Below are positions 1 to 7,069 of a stretch of 10,913 nt of DNA, piece after piece; the first letter of the stretch is position 1; each line of letters begins with the position of its first letter. A model generated the notes under the pieces. It was given only the letters and a program-made list of their open reading frames with translations. It was not told where the DNA came from and did not search any database. The DNA comes from JALTDM01 sp964421355. GTDB taxonomy: Bacteria; Bacteroidota; Bacteroidia; Bacteroidales; JALTDM01. Position numbers and translations under genes: made by a program. The DNA lies in NCBI GenBank assembly GCA_964421355.1, contig CAYQWX010000067.1, positions 1 to 10,913 on the forward strand, written 5' to 3'.

Positions 1-3
1 CGC

Positions 4-53
4 AGGATAAAAGAACTCGCACTTCTACGAAGTGCTCAAACAGCTTTTATCCT
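4..53. repeat. Nested inverted repeat (hairpin within a hairpin)
   Basis: The outer arms AGGATAAAAG (4-13) and CTTTTATCCT (44-53) are perfect 10-bp complements. Inside them lie GCACTTC (19-25) and GAAGTGC (29-35), a 7-bp stem with a 3-base loop. Read on the minus strand this gives a structured element of the REP type. It lies outside any gene and is not followed by a T tract, so it is more likely a repeat unit than a terminator. Confidence 0.6.
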
Positions 54-295
54 TATTGCTCCGCTCAACATAAAAACTTACGAAATTTATTTGAGGTCAG
101 AAATGCTTGGTATGCACTGTGTATGAACAGCACTTGTTCCTCACAGTTTTTTTTGCAACCTTAAAAAATTCCGTTAGGATTTTAAGCGGGTAGGCTATCC
201 AAAACGGCGGGGCTGCGTAGGCTACCTAACAAAAGACAATAAAAAATAAGTTGCGACCAAGTGGGCAGAAGCATCGTTTTGGAGCGTTTTTTTTG

Positions 296-327
296 GTTCG
301 TTTCTTTGTCGCCACAAAGAAATGAAC
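296..327. repeat. Long inverted repeat, 14-bp stem with 4-base loop
   Basis: Positions 296-309 pair with 314-327 over 14 bp, with one G-T wobble (300/323), around a CGCC loop (310-313). It follows a run of T residues (287-294). The stem with its conserved-looking flanks suggests a dispersed intergenic repeat unit. It could also fold in a transcript. Confidence 0.6.
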
Positions 328-430
328 ATAAACCAATTGTAAAGAAAAACTTTCTTTCTTTATTATATCTATTCCATAGATGAAAAAGTAGCCTAAGTGA
401 GGTTCCAATTCATGACGAACCACCCTTAAC

Positions 431-450
431 CCCTCCTTAACCAAGGAGGG
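431..450. repeat. Inverted repeat CCCTCCTT/AAGGAGGG, terminator-like
   Basis: The arms CCCTCCTT (431-438) and AAGGAGGG (443-450) form a perfect 8-bp stem around AACC. A T-rich stretch follows on the plus strand (454-458), so it could end rightward transcription arriving from beyond the left edge. The same G+C-rich hairpin style occurs as a repeated intergenic element in many Bacteroidetes, so repeat and terminator are both possible. Confidence 0.5.
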
Positions 451-570
451 AAGTTTTTAAAGTTTACTGCCACTGAAGAAAATTCCTATTAAAACAAATT
501 GCAAAAGGTTATATAATTTTAGCAAAAAAATAATACAATCACTTTAGCTACATAAAAACACAAATAATTT

Positions 571-597
571 ATTGAACTAATAAAATCATTATCTTTG
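571..597 (+). promoter_or_regulatory. Bacteroidetes-type promoter of the 617-5243 gene string
   Basis: TATCTTTG at 590-597 matches the Bacteroidetes -7 consensus TAnnTTTG exactly. A possible -33 TTG lies at 572-574; the 15-base spacer is shorter than the usual 17-21, so the -33 assignment is weaker than the -7. Transcription would begin around 603-606, leaving a leader of only about a dozen bases before the ATG at 617. No Shine-Dalgarno sequence is visible, as is common in this phylum. Confidence 0.6.
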
Positions 598-616
598 CAC
601 AAAAAAAATCAATATT

Positions 617-916
617 ATGAAAATAAGGGAATTAAAAAAGGATACAAAAATTTTGTTTGACCACATGATAGGTGATGCAATGATACTTGCAGAAATTAAA
701 AATGACAAAAAAACAGTGGAAGAAATAAGTAAAATGCTTGATGAAGCTATTAAAAAAAGAGAAGAAATCCTTGTAAAAGTCAATCATCCCGAATTAAAAG
801 ACAAAGAAACAAGTACAAAAAAATATTACTTGGAATTAAGAGAAGAAACAATAGATTATTTTAACAATTTTTACGAAAAACTTGGAAACTTTTTAGAAGA
901 AGGAGAAACTGCTTAA
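617..916 (+). CDS. Small helical protein of unknown function
   Basis: I do not recognise this 99-residue protein. It is rich in Lys and Glu, has no Cys or Trp, and lacks a signal peptide or membrane segment, so it should be a soluble cytosolic protein. It looks almost entirely helical: a first helix at about 5-28, a second at about 32-52, a short break containing VKVNHPE (53-59), and a third at about 66-95. This suggests a small helical bundle or coiled coil. The start is the first in-frame ATG downstream of a strong -7 promoter element. It is the first gene of a rightward string, with 20 bases before the TPR gene, so the two may be co-expressed and might interact, though only position supports that. 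Coding status is supported by promoter placement and clean gene spacing. Confidence 0.75.
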   Translation: MKIRELKKDTKILFDHMIGDAMILAEIKNDKKTVEEISKMLDEAIKKREEILVKVNHPELKDKETSTKKYYLELREETIDYFNNFYEKLGNFLEEGETA

Positions 917-936
917 ATATTAAGCATTGATTTATA

Positions 937-2292
937 ATGAAATCATTTGATAATAACAAAGACTTTTCAAAAAATACAGGAAAGATTCCACCTCTTATAA
1001 AACGATATAAAGCACATATGTCAGGGGAGGAATCTTTTTTCTTCGATGTATCTGATTTTGTAGATATTATTAGCTACTTTATAGAAAACTTAAATTTTAA
1101 AGAAGCTCAACAAGCTATAGAAGAAGCACTTAATTTTTATCCTTCTGAATCTGAACTTCTATTTTTACAATCGGGATTATTATTTAGGAAAGGGAAAATA
1201 AATGAAGCATTAAATATATTACAGGATATAGAAGGTCTGCAAACAGGTAATCCGGAATTTTATTTCTTAAAAGCAAATATTCTTGTGTCCAAAGGAAAAA
1301 TAAAAACCGCAATGAAACTTTATAACAAAGTATTGGACACGGTGGATAAAGATGAAATACCTATATATCTGCATTTAATAGGGAAAAGTTTGCAAATAGT
1401 AAATAAATTTAATGAAGCTCTAATTTACTTTAAACAAATACCTACCGAAGAGCTTGAAGAAGAAATGCTAGAAGATATTGCTACTACTTACGAAAGCATA
1501 GGCGACTATAATAGTGCATTAAAATTGTATCGTAAAATACTTAAAATGAATGTTTTTTCCGATTTTGCATGGGAAGAATTGGGTAATCTGTATCTAAAGC
1601 TTAATGACACTGACAAAGCTCTGGAAGCTTTTCTATATGCTTTTGCAATAGATAACAATCTGATAGATGTTGGTGAGAAAATTGCAGATATTTATTACAA
1701 AAAACAAAATTATAAACAAGCTATACTATATTATCAATATTTATCACAACTTCTTAAGAATAACAATGCATATAGCGAATCTCTTGCTGACTCGTACTTA
1801 CAACTAAAAATGTTTGAAAAGGCAGAAGAATATTACCAAAAAGCATTAAATAACAAAGATGTATCTCCAGATATTTACCACGGATTGGCAATAATAGAAT
1901 ACGAAAGAAAAAATTTTAAAAAATCATTATCTCTTATAAATAAGGCTATTGAGCTGGAAGACGGAGACGAAGCATTATATTTTAATTTCAAAGCACATGT
2001 GTTAAATCTATTGGAACAAGATGACGAGGCATTAAAATATTTTGCGAAAGCCGTTGTTTTATCTGATATAGAAAAAGATTATCTTACCGATTTTATAGAA
2101 TTTTTAGTGGACAATGATTTTGTAAAAACAACAATAGATAGTTTAGCAAGTGAAATAGGAGACACCAAAGAAAACATACTTACAAAATTTATTGCAGAAA
2201 GATTAAAACTATACTTTGTTGCCTACAAAGTTGATTTTGACGAAAAAACTTTGGAAAATACAATAAAGAAAATAGTAAACAAACTAAAATAA
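937..2292 (+). CDS. Cytosolic tetratricopeptide repeat (TPR) protein
   Basis: This 451-residue protein consists mostly of TPR units, the 34-residue helix-turn-helix repeats that build a protein-binding solenoid. About ten can be traced: near 38-71, 72-105, 106-139, 143-172, 173-206, 208-241, 242-275, 276-309, 311-344 and 345-378. The clearest signatures are ATTYESIGDYNSALKLYRKI (182-201) and the LGNLYLKLNDTDKALEAF segment (215-232). The N-terminal 35 residues and C-terminal 70 lie outside the repeats, and the C-terminus is helical. No signal peptide, lipobox or membrane segment is seen, so it should act in the cytosol, unlike many Bacteroidetes TPR proteins. It lies 20 bases after the 99-aa gene and 22 bases before the PLP-enzyme gene. 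Its partner is unknown; TPR content alone does not give a function. Confidence 0.88.
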   Translation: MKSFDNNKDFSKNTGKIPPLIKRYKAHMSGEESFFFDVSDFVDIISYFIENLNFKEAQQAIEEALNFYPSESELLFLQSGLLFRKGKINEALNILQDIEGLQTGNPEFYFLKANILVSKGKIKTAMKLYNKVLDTVDKDEIPIYLHLIGKSLQIVNKFNEALIYFKQIPTEELEEEMLEDIATTYESIGDYNSALKLYRKILKMNVFSDFAWEELGNLYLKLNDTDKALEAFLYAFAIDNNLIDVGEKIADIYYKKQNYKQAILYYQYLSQLLKNNNAYSESLADSYLQLKMFEKAEEYYQKALNNKDVSPDIYHGLAIIEYERKNFKKSLSLINKAIELEDGDEALYFNFKAHVLNLLEQDDEALKYFAKAVVLSDIEKDYLTDFIEFLVDNDFVKTTIDSLASEIGDTKENILTKFIAERLKLYFVAYKVDFDEKTLENTIKKIVNKLK

Positions 2293-2314
2293 AAAATACA
2301 TAAAATTTTTTCTT

Positions 2315-3670
2315 ATGAAAGATTATAAAAAATATGTAATTAAGTGTCAAAGCACAGGAGAAGTAATAGGAGATTTTTCTGACTGGTTTGCAATGAACCA
2401 AACATGTCCCGATGGTTCAAAAATGGTAACAGTAGAATATTTTGAAGATTTAAACGAACTAAAAAACATTATAAATAAAAAAGAAAATTACAAATATCCT
2501 CAAAGCCTTTGGAGATATTTTAAATTCCTTCCGCTGTATAATGAAAAAAATATCATATCTCTCGGAGAAGGTGCTATACCTGTAAATCGTTGGACCTTCC
2601 TTGAACAAATGGCAAAAGATGCGTATGGAGTAAACTGTAAAGTATTCGTATATAGAAACGATGAAAATCAAGGAACAGGCACATTCAAAGATGCAGCAGC
2701 CACTATGGCGGCAAGCATTATGAAAGAACATGGTGTAAAAGAATACGTAATAGCAAGTACAGGAAATATTGCAACTGCATATTCCAGATATTTAGCATTA
2801 GCAGGAGTTTCATTATCTGTATTTATTCCTGAAAACGCCCAACTTACCCATCAATCTGAAATGGGAACCTATGGACAAAGAGTATTCAAAGTAAAAGGAG
2901 ATTATGCCAAAGCAAAACAATTAGCAGCCGAATATGCCCAAAAATATAATGTACTAATATCACTTGGAAACATTGATCCTATTCGCGTAGAAGCAAAAAG
3001 AACAATGGTATTTGAATGGATACGTTTAATGGAAGAGTTTCCAACAGTGTATATACAAGCATTAAGTGGAGGCACAGGACCTATTGCAATTAAAAAGGGT
3101 ATAGAAGAAATAAAAGATTTAGGATTTGTAAGTAAGTTGCCAAGATTCATTTTAGCCCAACCTCACCGTTGTAACCCAATGGCACAAGCATGGAAAAAAG
3201 CACAAGAAAATAATTTCCCAGAAGGTTGGCTAAATGACTATCCTATATTGAAAAATCCACAAACAACAATTCCTACACTATCTACCGGTAATCCTACAAC
3301 ATATCCGATAATAGCAAGTATAGTAAAGGAAAGTGGAGGAGAAATAATATCTTTCAACGAAGACAATGCTATAGACATAGCACGACTTGCTACTTATGAA
3401 ACCACAGTAAAAGTAGGACCTGCAGCTACGGTAGCACTTGGAGGCTTTTTTGAAGCACTGGTAGATGGACATATAAAAGACGGAGATGTAGTGCTTATAA
3501 ACATAGGAGAGGGAGCTAAACGTTCTCCTGAATTTATGGAAGAAGTCAATTATAGCACAAAAATAGTATCTTCAATAGATGAATGTGAAAAGTTTAATCG
3601 TACACAATACAAAGACGAGATTTGGAAAAATGTATTGGATAGATACCCTAAAAAGGTAGAAACCAAATGA
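2315..3670 (+). CDS. Threonine-synthase-family PLP enzyme (threonine synthase or cysteate synthase)
   Basis: The protein (451 aa) is a fold-type II PLP enzyme closest to threonine synthase, which turns O-phosphohomoserine into threonine. The PLP lysine is K125 in GTGTFKDAAAT, a variant of the usual SFKD motif. ASTGNIATA (148-156) should contact the cofactor ring and carboxylate, and SGGTG (251-255) is the cofactor-phosphate loop. The N-terminus (YVIKCQSTGEV, then CP at 31-32) resembles the zinc-ribbon start of the archaeal/plant-type enzyme but keeps only two cysteines (C11, C31). No thrA or thrB homologue is adjacent, so the neighbourhood does not confirm threonine synthesis. The paralogue cysteate synthase, which uses O-phosphoserine and sulfite and feeds sulfonolipid synthesis in some Bacteroidetes, is a serious alternative. 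The gene overlaps the DUF368 gene by 4 bases, which implies coupled translation. Family is sure, substrate is not. Confidence 0.85.
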   Translation: MKDYKKYVIKCQSTGEVIGDFSDWFAMNQTCPDGSKMVTVEYFEDLNELKNIINKKENYKYPQSLWRYFKFLPLYNEKNIISLGEGAIPVNRWTFLEQMAKDAYGVNCKVFVYRNDENQGTGTFKDAAATMAASIMKEHGVKEYVIASTGNIATAYSRYLALAGVSLSVFIPENAQLTHQSEMGTYGQRVFKVKGDYAKAKQLAAEYAQKYNVLISLGNIDPIRVEAKRTMVFEWIRLMEEFPTVYIQALSGGTGPIAIKKGIEEIKDLGFVSKLPRFILAQPHRCNPMAQAWKKAQENNFPEGWLNDYPILKNPQTTIPTLSTGNPTTYPIIASIVKESGGEIISFNEDNAIDIARLATYETTVKVGPAATVALGGFFEALVDGHIKDGDVVLINIGEGAKRSPEFMEEVNYSTKIVSSIDECEKFNRTQYKDEIWKNVLDRYPKKVETK

Positions 3671-4599
3671 AACAATACTTAACCCTATTGCTAAAAGGCA
3701 TGGCAATGGGGGCTGCCGATATTATTCCCGGTGTGTCTGGAGGCACTATTGCTTTTATTACAGGTATTTACGAAAAATTGATTTTTTCACTAAAAGCAAT
3801 ATCGGATACCCAAAACCTTAAACTCCTAATAAAATTAAAAATAAAACCTTTTTGGAACAATATATATGGCAATTTTCTATTGGCTGTGTTCGGAGGCATT
3901 TTGATAAGTGTCTTTTCTCTTGCAAAACTTATCACCTTTTTGTTAGAAAACTATCCCTTACCTGTGTGGGCTTTTTTCTTCGGGCTTATATTGGCATCAG
4001 CGGCTTTTATAATCAAGCAAACAGATAAACCGAATATTAGCAGAATAATAATATTTTTAGTAGGAGTAATTATAGCATTTTACTTAACCTCTTTACCTCC
4101 ACTTAAACTTGGAAACGGCTTACTTACCACATTTTTATCAGGAGCAATTGCAATATGTGCAATGATTTTACCAGGTATTTCAGGAAGTTTTATTTTGGTA
4201 GTATTAGGTCAATATCAAAGAATATTAACTGCCGTTAATGAGCTGGATATTGTTACTTTACTTGTATTTATGTTAGGTGCAGTATTGGGATTAATATTGT
4301 TTTCCAAGTTTTTGGCATGGTTGCTTAAACGTTTTCATTCACACACCATTTATTTATTAGCGGGTTTTATGATAGGAGCATTAAATAAAGTATGGCCATG
4401 GAAAGTTACATTATCTCACTTTATAGATAGACACGGACATATACATCCTTTATTACAACAAAATTTATTACCAAATGATTATCTTGCACAAACAGGGCAA
4501 AATCCTAAAGTTATTATGGTATTAGCATCTTTTATAACAGGAATTTTACTTATTTATATATTTGAAAAAGTAACTAAAAAATATTCAAAAGAAGTATAA
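3667..4599 (+). CDS. popT: DUF368 membrane protein, polyprenyl-phosphate transporter PopT family
   Basis: The 310-residue protein is a multi-pass inner-membrane protein of the DUF368 family. Members have been shown to move undecaprenyl phosphate back across the membrane so the carrier can be reused for peptidoglycan and surface-polymer synthesis; the assignment here is by family only. The hallmark GMAMGAADIIPGVSGGTIAF sits at 11-30, and a matching half-repeat ending in PGISGS is at 169-174, as expected for two related halves with re-entrant loops. Hydrophobic segments lie near 66-86, 100-116, 126-142, 155-180, 195-215, 228-241 and 282-299. WPWK (243-246) is also typical of the family. Its ATG overlaps the stop of the preceding PLP-enzyme gene (ATGA), implying translational coupling, and rsmG follows after 35 bases. 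Length is normal for the family. Confidence 0.88.
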   Translation: MKQYLTLLLKGMAMGAADIIPGVSGGTIAFITGIYEKLIFSLKAISDTQNLKLLIKLKIKPFWNNIYGNFLLAVFGGILISVFSLAKLITFLLENYPLPVWAFFFGLILASAAFIIKQTDKPNISRIIIFLVGVIIAFYLTSLPPLKLGNGLLTTFLSGAIAICAMILPGISGSFILVVLGQYQRILTAVNELDIVTLLVFMLGAVLGLILFSKFLAWLLKRFHSHTIYLLAGFMIGALNKVWPWKVTLSHFIDRHGHIHPLLQQNLLPNDYLAQTGQNPKVIMVLASFITGILLIYIFEKVTKKYSKEV

Positions 4600-4634
4600 G
4601 AACTCTAAACTTATATATTAGTTAAAAAATCTTT

Positions 4635-5243
4635 ATGGATATAATAAAAAAATATTTTCCAAAACTTTCTGATAATCAGATTGATAAATTATATGGTTTA
4701 TATGATATTTATGCAGATTGGAACGAAAAAATAAACCTTATATCAAGAAAAGATTTTAATAGAAATAATTTTGAAACAAGACACATATTGCACTCATTAT
4801 CAATATTTAAGTTATGTAATATTAAAAGTAGGAGTAAAGTATTGGATGTTGGTACAGGTGGCGGTTTTCCGGGGATAGTACTTGCAATAGCTTATCCTTC
4901 CGTATCTTTCCATTTGCTTGATGCTCGCAAAAAGAAACTTATGGCTGTTGAAAATATAACACAGCAATTGAAAATAAACAATGTTTCCGTAATATGGAGT
5001 AGAATAGAAGATTATCACAAAAAATATGATTACATAACAGGAAGGGCAGTAAAAGATTTAAATTTATTCTATACTTGGACAAAGAAAAATCTAAAACAAC
5101 CATATGGAAAAATTTTATACCTTACAGGAGGAGAACTTGATAAAAACCTTATAAATAAAGCTTCTCTATTGAAAGTATATGAGTTAAAAGAAGTATTTGA
5201 AGAAGATTATTTTGAAACAAAAAAACTTATTGTATTCAAATAG
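4635..5243 (+). CDS. rsmG: 16S rRNA (guanine-527-N7)-methyltransferase RsmG (GidB)
   Basis: RsmG uses S-adenosylmethionine to methylate N7 of G527 in the 530 loop of 16S rRNA; loss of the enzyme gives low-level streptomycin resistance in several bacteria. The protein has the usual length (202 aa). NLIS (34-37) marks the N-terminal part, the SAM-binding motif I is VLDVGTGGGFPG (69-80), LLDARKKKL (94-102) follows the second strand, and SRIED (122-126) and GRAVKDL (136-142) match later conserved blocks. One oddity is YLTGGEL (162-168), where family members usually have Lys in place of T164. It is the last gene of the rightward string and is followed directly by a hairpin terminator. RsmG and MnmG were historically gidB and gidA; the end of mnmG is at the right edge of this window. 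Confidence 0.95.
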   Translation: MDIIKKYFPKLSDNQIDKLYGLYDIYADWNEKINLISRKDFNRNNFETRHILHSLSIFKLCNIKSRSKVLDVGTGGGFPGIVLAIAYPSVSFHLLDARKKKLMAVENITQQLKINNVSVIWSRIEDYHKKYDYITGRAVKDLNLFYTWTKKNLKQPYGKILYLTGGELDKNLINKASLLKVYELKEVFEEDYFETKKLIVFK

Positions 5244-5270
5244 AAAAGGTCGCTTTAGGAGCGACCTTTT
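5244..5270. terminator. Bidirectional intrinsic terminator between rsmG and tRNA-His
   Basis: AAAAGGTCGCT (5244-5254) pairs perfectly with AGCGACCTTTT (5260-5270) around a 5-base loop, an 11-bp stem with a G+C-rich core. Each strand reads a GC stem ending in TTTT, so it can terminate both rsmG transcription from the left and tRNA-His transcription from the right. It begins at the base after the rsmG stop codon. Confidence 0.85.
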
Positions 5271-5280
5271 CTAAAAAGAG

Positions 5281-5355
5281 GGTGGACTATCGGAGTTGAA
5301 CCGATGACCTCCAGAGCCACAATCTGGCGCTCTAACCAACTGAGCTAAGCCCACC
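5281..5355 (-). tRNA. tRNA-His (anticodon GTG)
   Basis: The minus strand folds into a full cloverleaf. The acceptor stem is GTGGGCT with AGTCCAC (one G-T pair). The D-arm segment is TAGCTCAGTTGGTTAGAGC. The anticodon stem CCAGA/TCTGG encloses TTGTGGC, giving anticodon GTG for histidine. The T arm is ATCGG-TTCAACT-CCGAT. Histidine identity is confirmed by the extra G-1 (position 5355) facing discriminator C73 (5281), the pair recognised by HisRS. The 3' CCA is not encoded (CTCT follows), so it must be added by tRNA nucleotidyltransferase. A promoter lies just upstream and a terminator hairpin just downstream, so it is a single-gene transcript. Confidence 0.97.
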
Positions 5356-5368
5356 ATTTTTTCGGCTA

Positions 5369-5397
5369 CAAAAATAATAGTTTTTTTTCAATGCAAA
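5369..5397 (-). promoter_or_regulatory. Promoter of tRNA-His
   Basis: Read on the minus strand, TTTG (5397-5394), a 17-base spacer and TATTTTTG (5376-5369) match the Bacteroidetes promoter pattern TTTG-N-TAnnTTTG. The -7 element ends 13 bases before the mature 5' end at 5355, a fitting distance for a stable RNA with a short leader. Confidence 0.65.
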
Positions 5398-5670
5398 GTT
5401 TTTATATGAAAAATAAATGGTAACCTAAATATTTTTTATTGTAAATTAAACTACAAAAAGTAAATTTTGGGAAAAGTTAAGAATGATAAAATTAAAAATA
5501 TTGAAACCAAACTAAAGAACAGACTAATAAAAATATGAGACTTTGATAATCCATTTAAGCGTAATGAGAAAATTACTGTTTAACAATAATATTACATTTT
5601 ACACTTGATTGAAATTCTATTTTTTATAAAAAAATAGAATTATACATCTCTAAAATTATTACTAAATCTT
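5398..5670. other. AT-rich intergenic stretch without a recognised gene
   Basis: I found no credible reading frame, tRNA or known RNA motif here. It separates the tRNA-His promoter from the 3' end of the leftward gene string. The only structures are an AT-rich hairpin at 5613-5641, listed separately, and a small stem GTAAT/ATTAC near 5561-5576. Confidence 0.5.
5613..5641 (-). terminator. AT-rich hairpin, possible terminator of the leftward gene string
   Basis: AATTCTATTTTTT (5613-5625) pairs with AAAAAATAGAATT (5629-5641) in a 13-bp stem with a 3-base loop. It lies about 30 bases beyond the stop of the last leftward gene, where a terminator would be expected. The stem has only two G-C pairs and is not followed by a clear T tract on the minus strand, so terminator function is uncertain. 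Confidence 0.4.
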
Positions 5671-5967
5671 TTACTCTCCCTTTATTTTTTTATACTTTTT
5701 TTCATTTACCCGCCATAATATATAAGCATAGGGAACTCCTAACACTACAAAAAATATTAAACGAATAATAACACTTCCAGTAGGTTCACATACCTTGTAA
5801 TACCAATGATAAAATAATGTAATAAACAATCCTGTGAAAATTCCCCAGGTAATGCCTGTAGATAACATATAACGCCATTTACCTTTTTTGTGCCAATACT
5901 CCCAGTTTTTAAGCCATTTTTGTTGTCTTTTGGTAAGTTCAACTTTTTGTTTTTTATTTCCTTTCAT
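5671..5967 (-). CDS. Small two-TM membrane protein of unknown function
   Basis: This protein is 98 residues from the ATG at 5967. A TTG three codons upstream (5976) would give 101, but the ATG is preferred as the stronger start. The first 33 residues are strongly basic and hydrophilic, with many Lys, Arg, Gln and Trp (TKRQQKWLKNWEYWHKKGKW). Two hydrophobic segments follow, near 36-57 and 66-84, and the protein ends in a Lys-rich tail. With positive charge on both ends the likely topology is both termini in the cytosol. I do not recognise a family. It is the last gene of the leftward string and starts 19 bases after the DUF3298-like gene, so co-transcription is likely. Function unknown. Confidence 0.72.
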   Translation of the reverse strand: MKGNKKQKVELTKRQQKWLKNWEYWHKKGKWRYMLSTGITWGIFTGLFITLFYHWYYKVCEPTGSVIIRLIFFVVLGVPYAYILWRVNEKKYKKIKGE

Positions 5968-5986
5968 ATTTTTCAATTCTTTTAAA

Positions 5987-7060
5987 TTACAATTTACCTA
6001 TTCTTTTTAAAAAATCATGTTTCAAGTACCCTTTCAATCTATCATAGGATATAAAAACTTCATAATCTCCACAGGCATAGGGTAAAATAGAATATACATT
6101 ATAAATAAAATCTATTCCTCCTTCCATAATAAGCCAATAATCAGGAAATCCTACACTATCAGATAATAACATATTTTGCAAAGAATCACCACAATTTTCA
6201 TACACATCATGTTCTAATTTAGGTAAAATAAATTTATTCACAAACACCGATGAATCTACAGAAAATACATCACTATATAATAATTCTTTGTTTTTAGCAA
6301 CATCAAAATTATAAAAAGCACTAAAAGCAAAACCATGTGCTCCTCCTGTATATTCAGAATGAGTAAAAGAAAGAGAAAAAATACAATTTTTATCGTAAGC
6401 AATATCTGTTTCGGTACTATAATCGTATGACATCGTGAAAACAGATTCATCAGAATCAGCTTCTTCTACTCCAAATTCTTTCCAATCATCGTGTAATGTA
6501 TCAACATAAAGCTTTAAAAACTGTAAAAAATCCAAAGTATCCGGCACCTCAAATATCTTTTTAAGTAAAACCTTTTCATATCCTTTATGCGGAGTAGCTA
6601 CAGGATAATATCCATTATTTTCGTAACTAAAAGTTGCATATTCTTTTCCTACTTTTATACTATCTTTTCTTTCAAAATTATATGATTTTACGGCTACACA
6701 TTCCGTATCAACTTCTGATACACTAAAATTATAAGTTTTAGAATTTTTAGGATTTATCCATTTACCTACTATATTGTTTTCCACAATTTTACCTTCAAAA
6801 ATATCCGAAAGTTTACCTTTTGGAGTTGTTCCTTTCATTTTAACTTTATTTCCTGATACACTTCCTGAAATATCAATATAGATTCCCACATTGTTATAAT
6901 ACATAGTACCCGATATTATATTTTTTGTAAAAAATAAATTAAGAGTAATCGGGTACTTATTATTTATTTTCCCTACATAATGATGTAAATATTGTGAAAA
7001 AACATTAAAAGAATTCAACAATAAAAACACTAATAATAAATGAGTTACCTTATTTTTCAT
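5987..7060 (-). CDS. Exported protein with DUF3298-like C-terminal domain
   Basis: The protein has 357 residues. Residues 1-23 form a Sec signal peptide (MKNK, a Leu-rich core, then NVFSQ), and no lipobox Cys follows, so it should be periplasmic or secreted. Residues of about 24-118 are beta-rich with repeated Gly and Lys turns (HYVGKINNKYPITLNL, then FEGKIVENNIVGKW), resembling a small beta-barrel or lipocalin-like fold; this part is not assigned to a family. Residues of about 135-350 match the DUF4163/DUF3298 arrangement of PdaC- and RsiV-type extracytoplasmic proteins. The landmarks are YTGGAHG (237-243), FSAFYNFD (246-253) and YACGDYEVFISYDRL (328-342). That family covers lysozyme-binding and non-enzymatic proteins, so no activity is claimed. 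It lies between the aminotransferase gene (9 bases upstream) and the two-TM protein. Confidence 0.82.
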   Translation of the reverse strand: MKNKVTHLLLVFLLLNSFNVFSQYLHHYVGKINNKYPITLNLFFTKNIISGTMYYNNVGIYIDISGSVSGNKVKMKGTTPKGKLSDIFEGKIVENNIVGKWINPKNSKTYNFSVSEVDTECVAVKSYNFERKDSIKVGKEYATFSYENNGYYPVATPHKGYEKVLLKKIFEVPDTLDFLQFLKLYVDTLHDDWKEFGVEEADSDESVFTMSYDYSTETDIAYDKNCIFSLSFTHSEYTGGAHGFAFSAFYNFDVAKNKELLYSDVFSVDSSVFVNKFILPKLEHDVYENCGDSLQNMLLSDSVGFPDYWLIMEGGIDFIYNVYSILPYACGDYEVFISYDRLKGYLKHDFLKRIGKL

Positions 7061-7069
7061 TAAATACTT

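Larger units (their letters stand above)
1..455. repeat. Gene-free block of hairpin repeats (interspersed intergenic repeat debris)
   Basis: No convincing gene lies here. The block holds several inverted repeats: a nested hairpin at 4-53, an imperfect one at about 161-185, a long one at 296-327 and one at 431-450, plus a direct repeat GTAGGCTA at 190-197 and 217-224. Base composition differs from the rest of the window: 181-240 is 50% G+C, whereas the other intergenic stretches are far more AT-rich. The combination resembles the REP-like, non-coding interspersed repeats common between genes in Bacteroidetes. That family assignment comes from memory of their appearance and not from a search. 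No transposase is visible in the window. Confidence 0.55.

Noticed and set aside
226..444. 72-aa reading frame on the minus strand
   Set aside because: It runs through the hairpin repeats at 296-327 and 431-450, has low-complexity Lys/Phe-rich composition, lacks a promoter, and looks like a chance frame through repeat sequence.
2902..3150. 82-aa reading frame on the minus strand
   Set aside because: It is a shadow of the threonine-synthase-family gene, which is supported by clear PLP motifs.
5968..5976. TTG start three codons upstream for the two-TM protein
   Set aside because: The ATG at 5967 is in frame and leaves a normal 19-base gap after the upstream stop codon, and no ribosome binding site favours the TTG.
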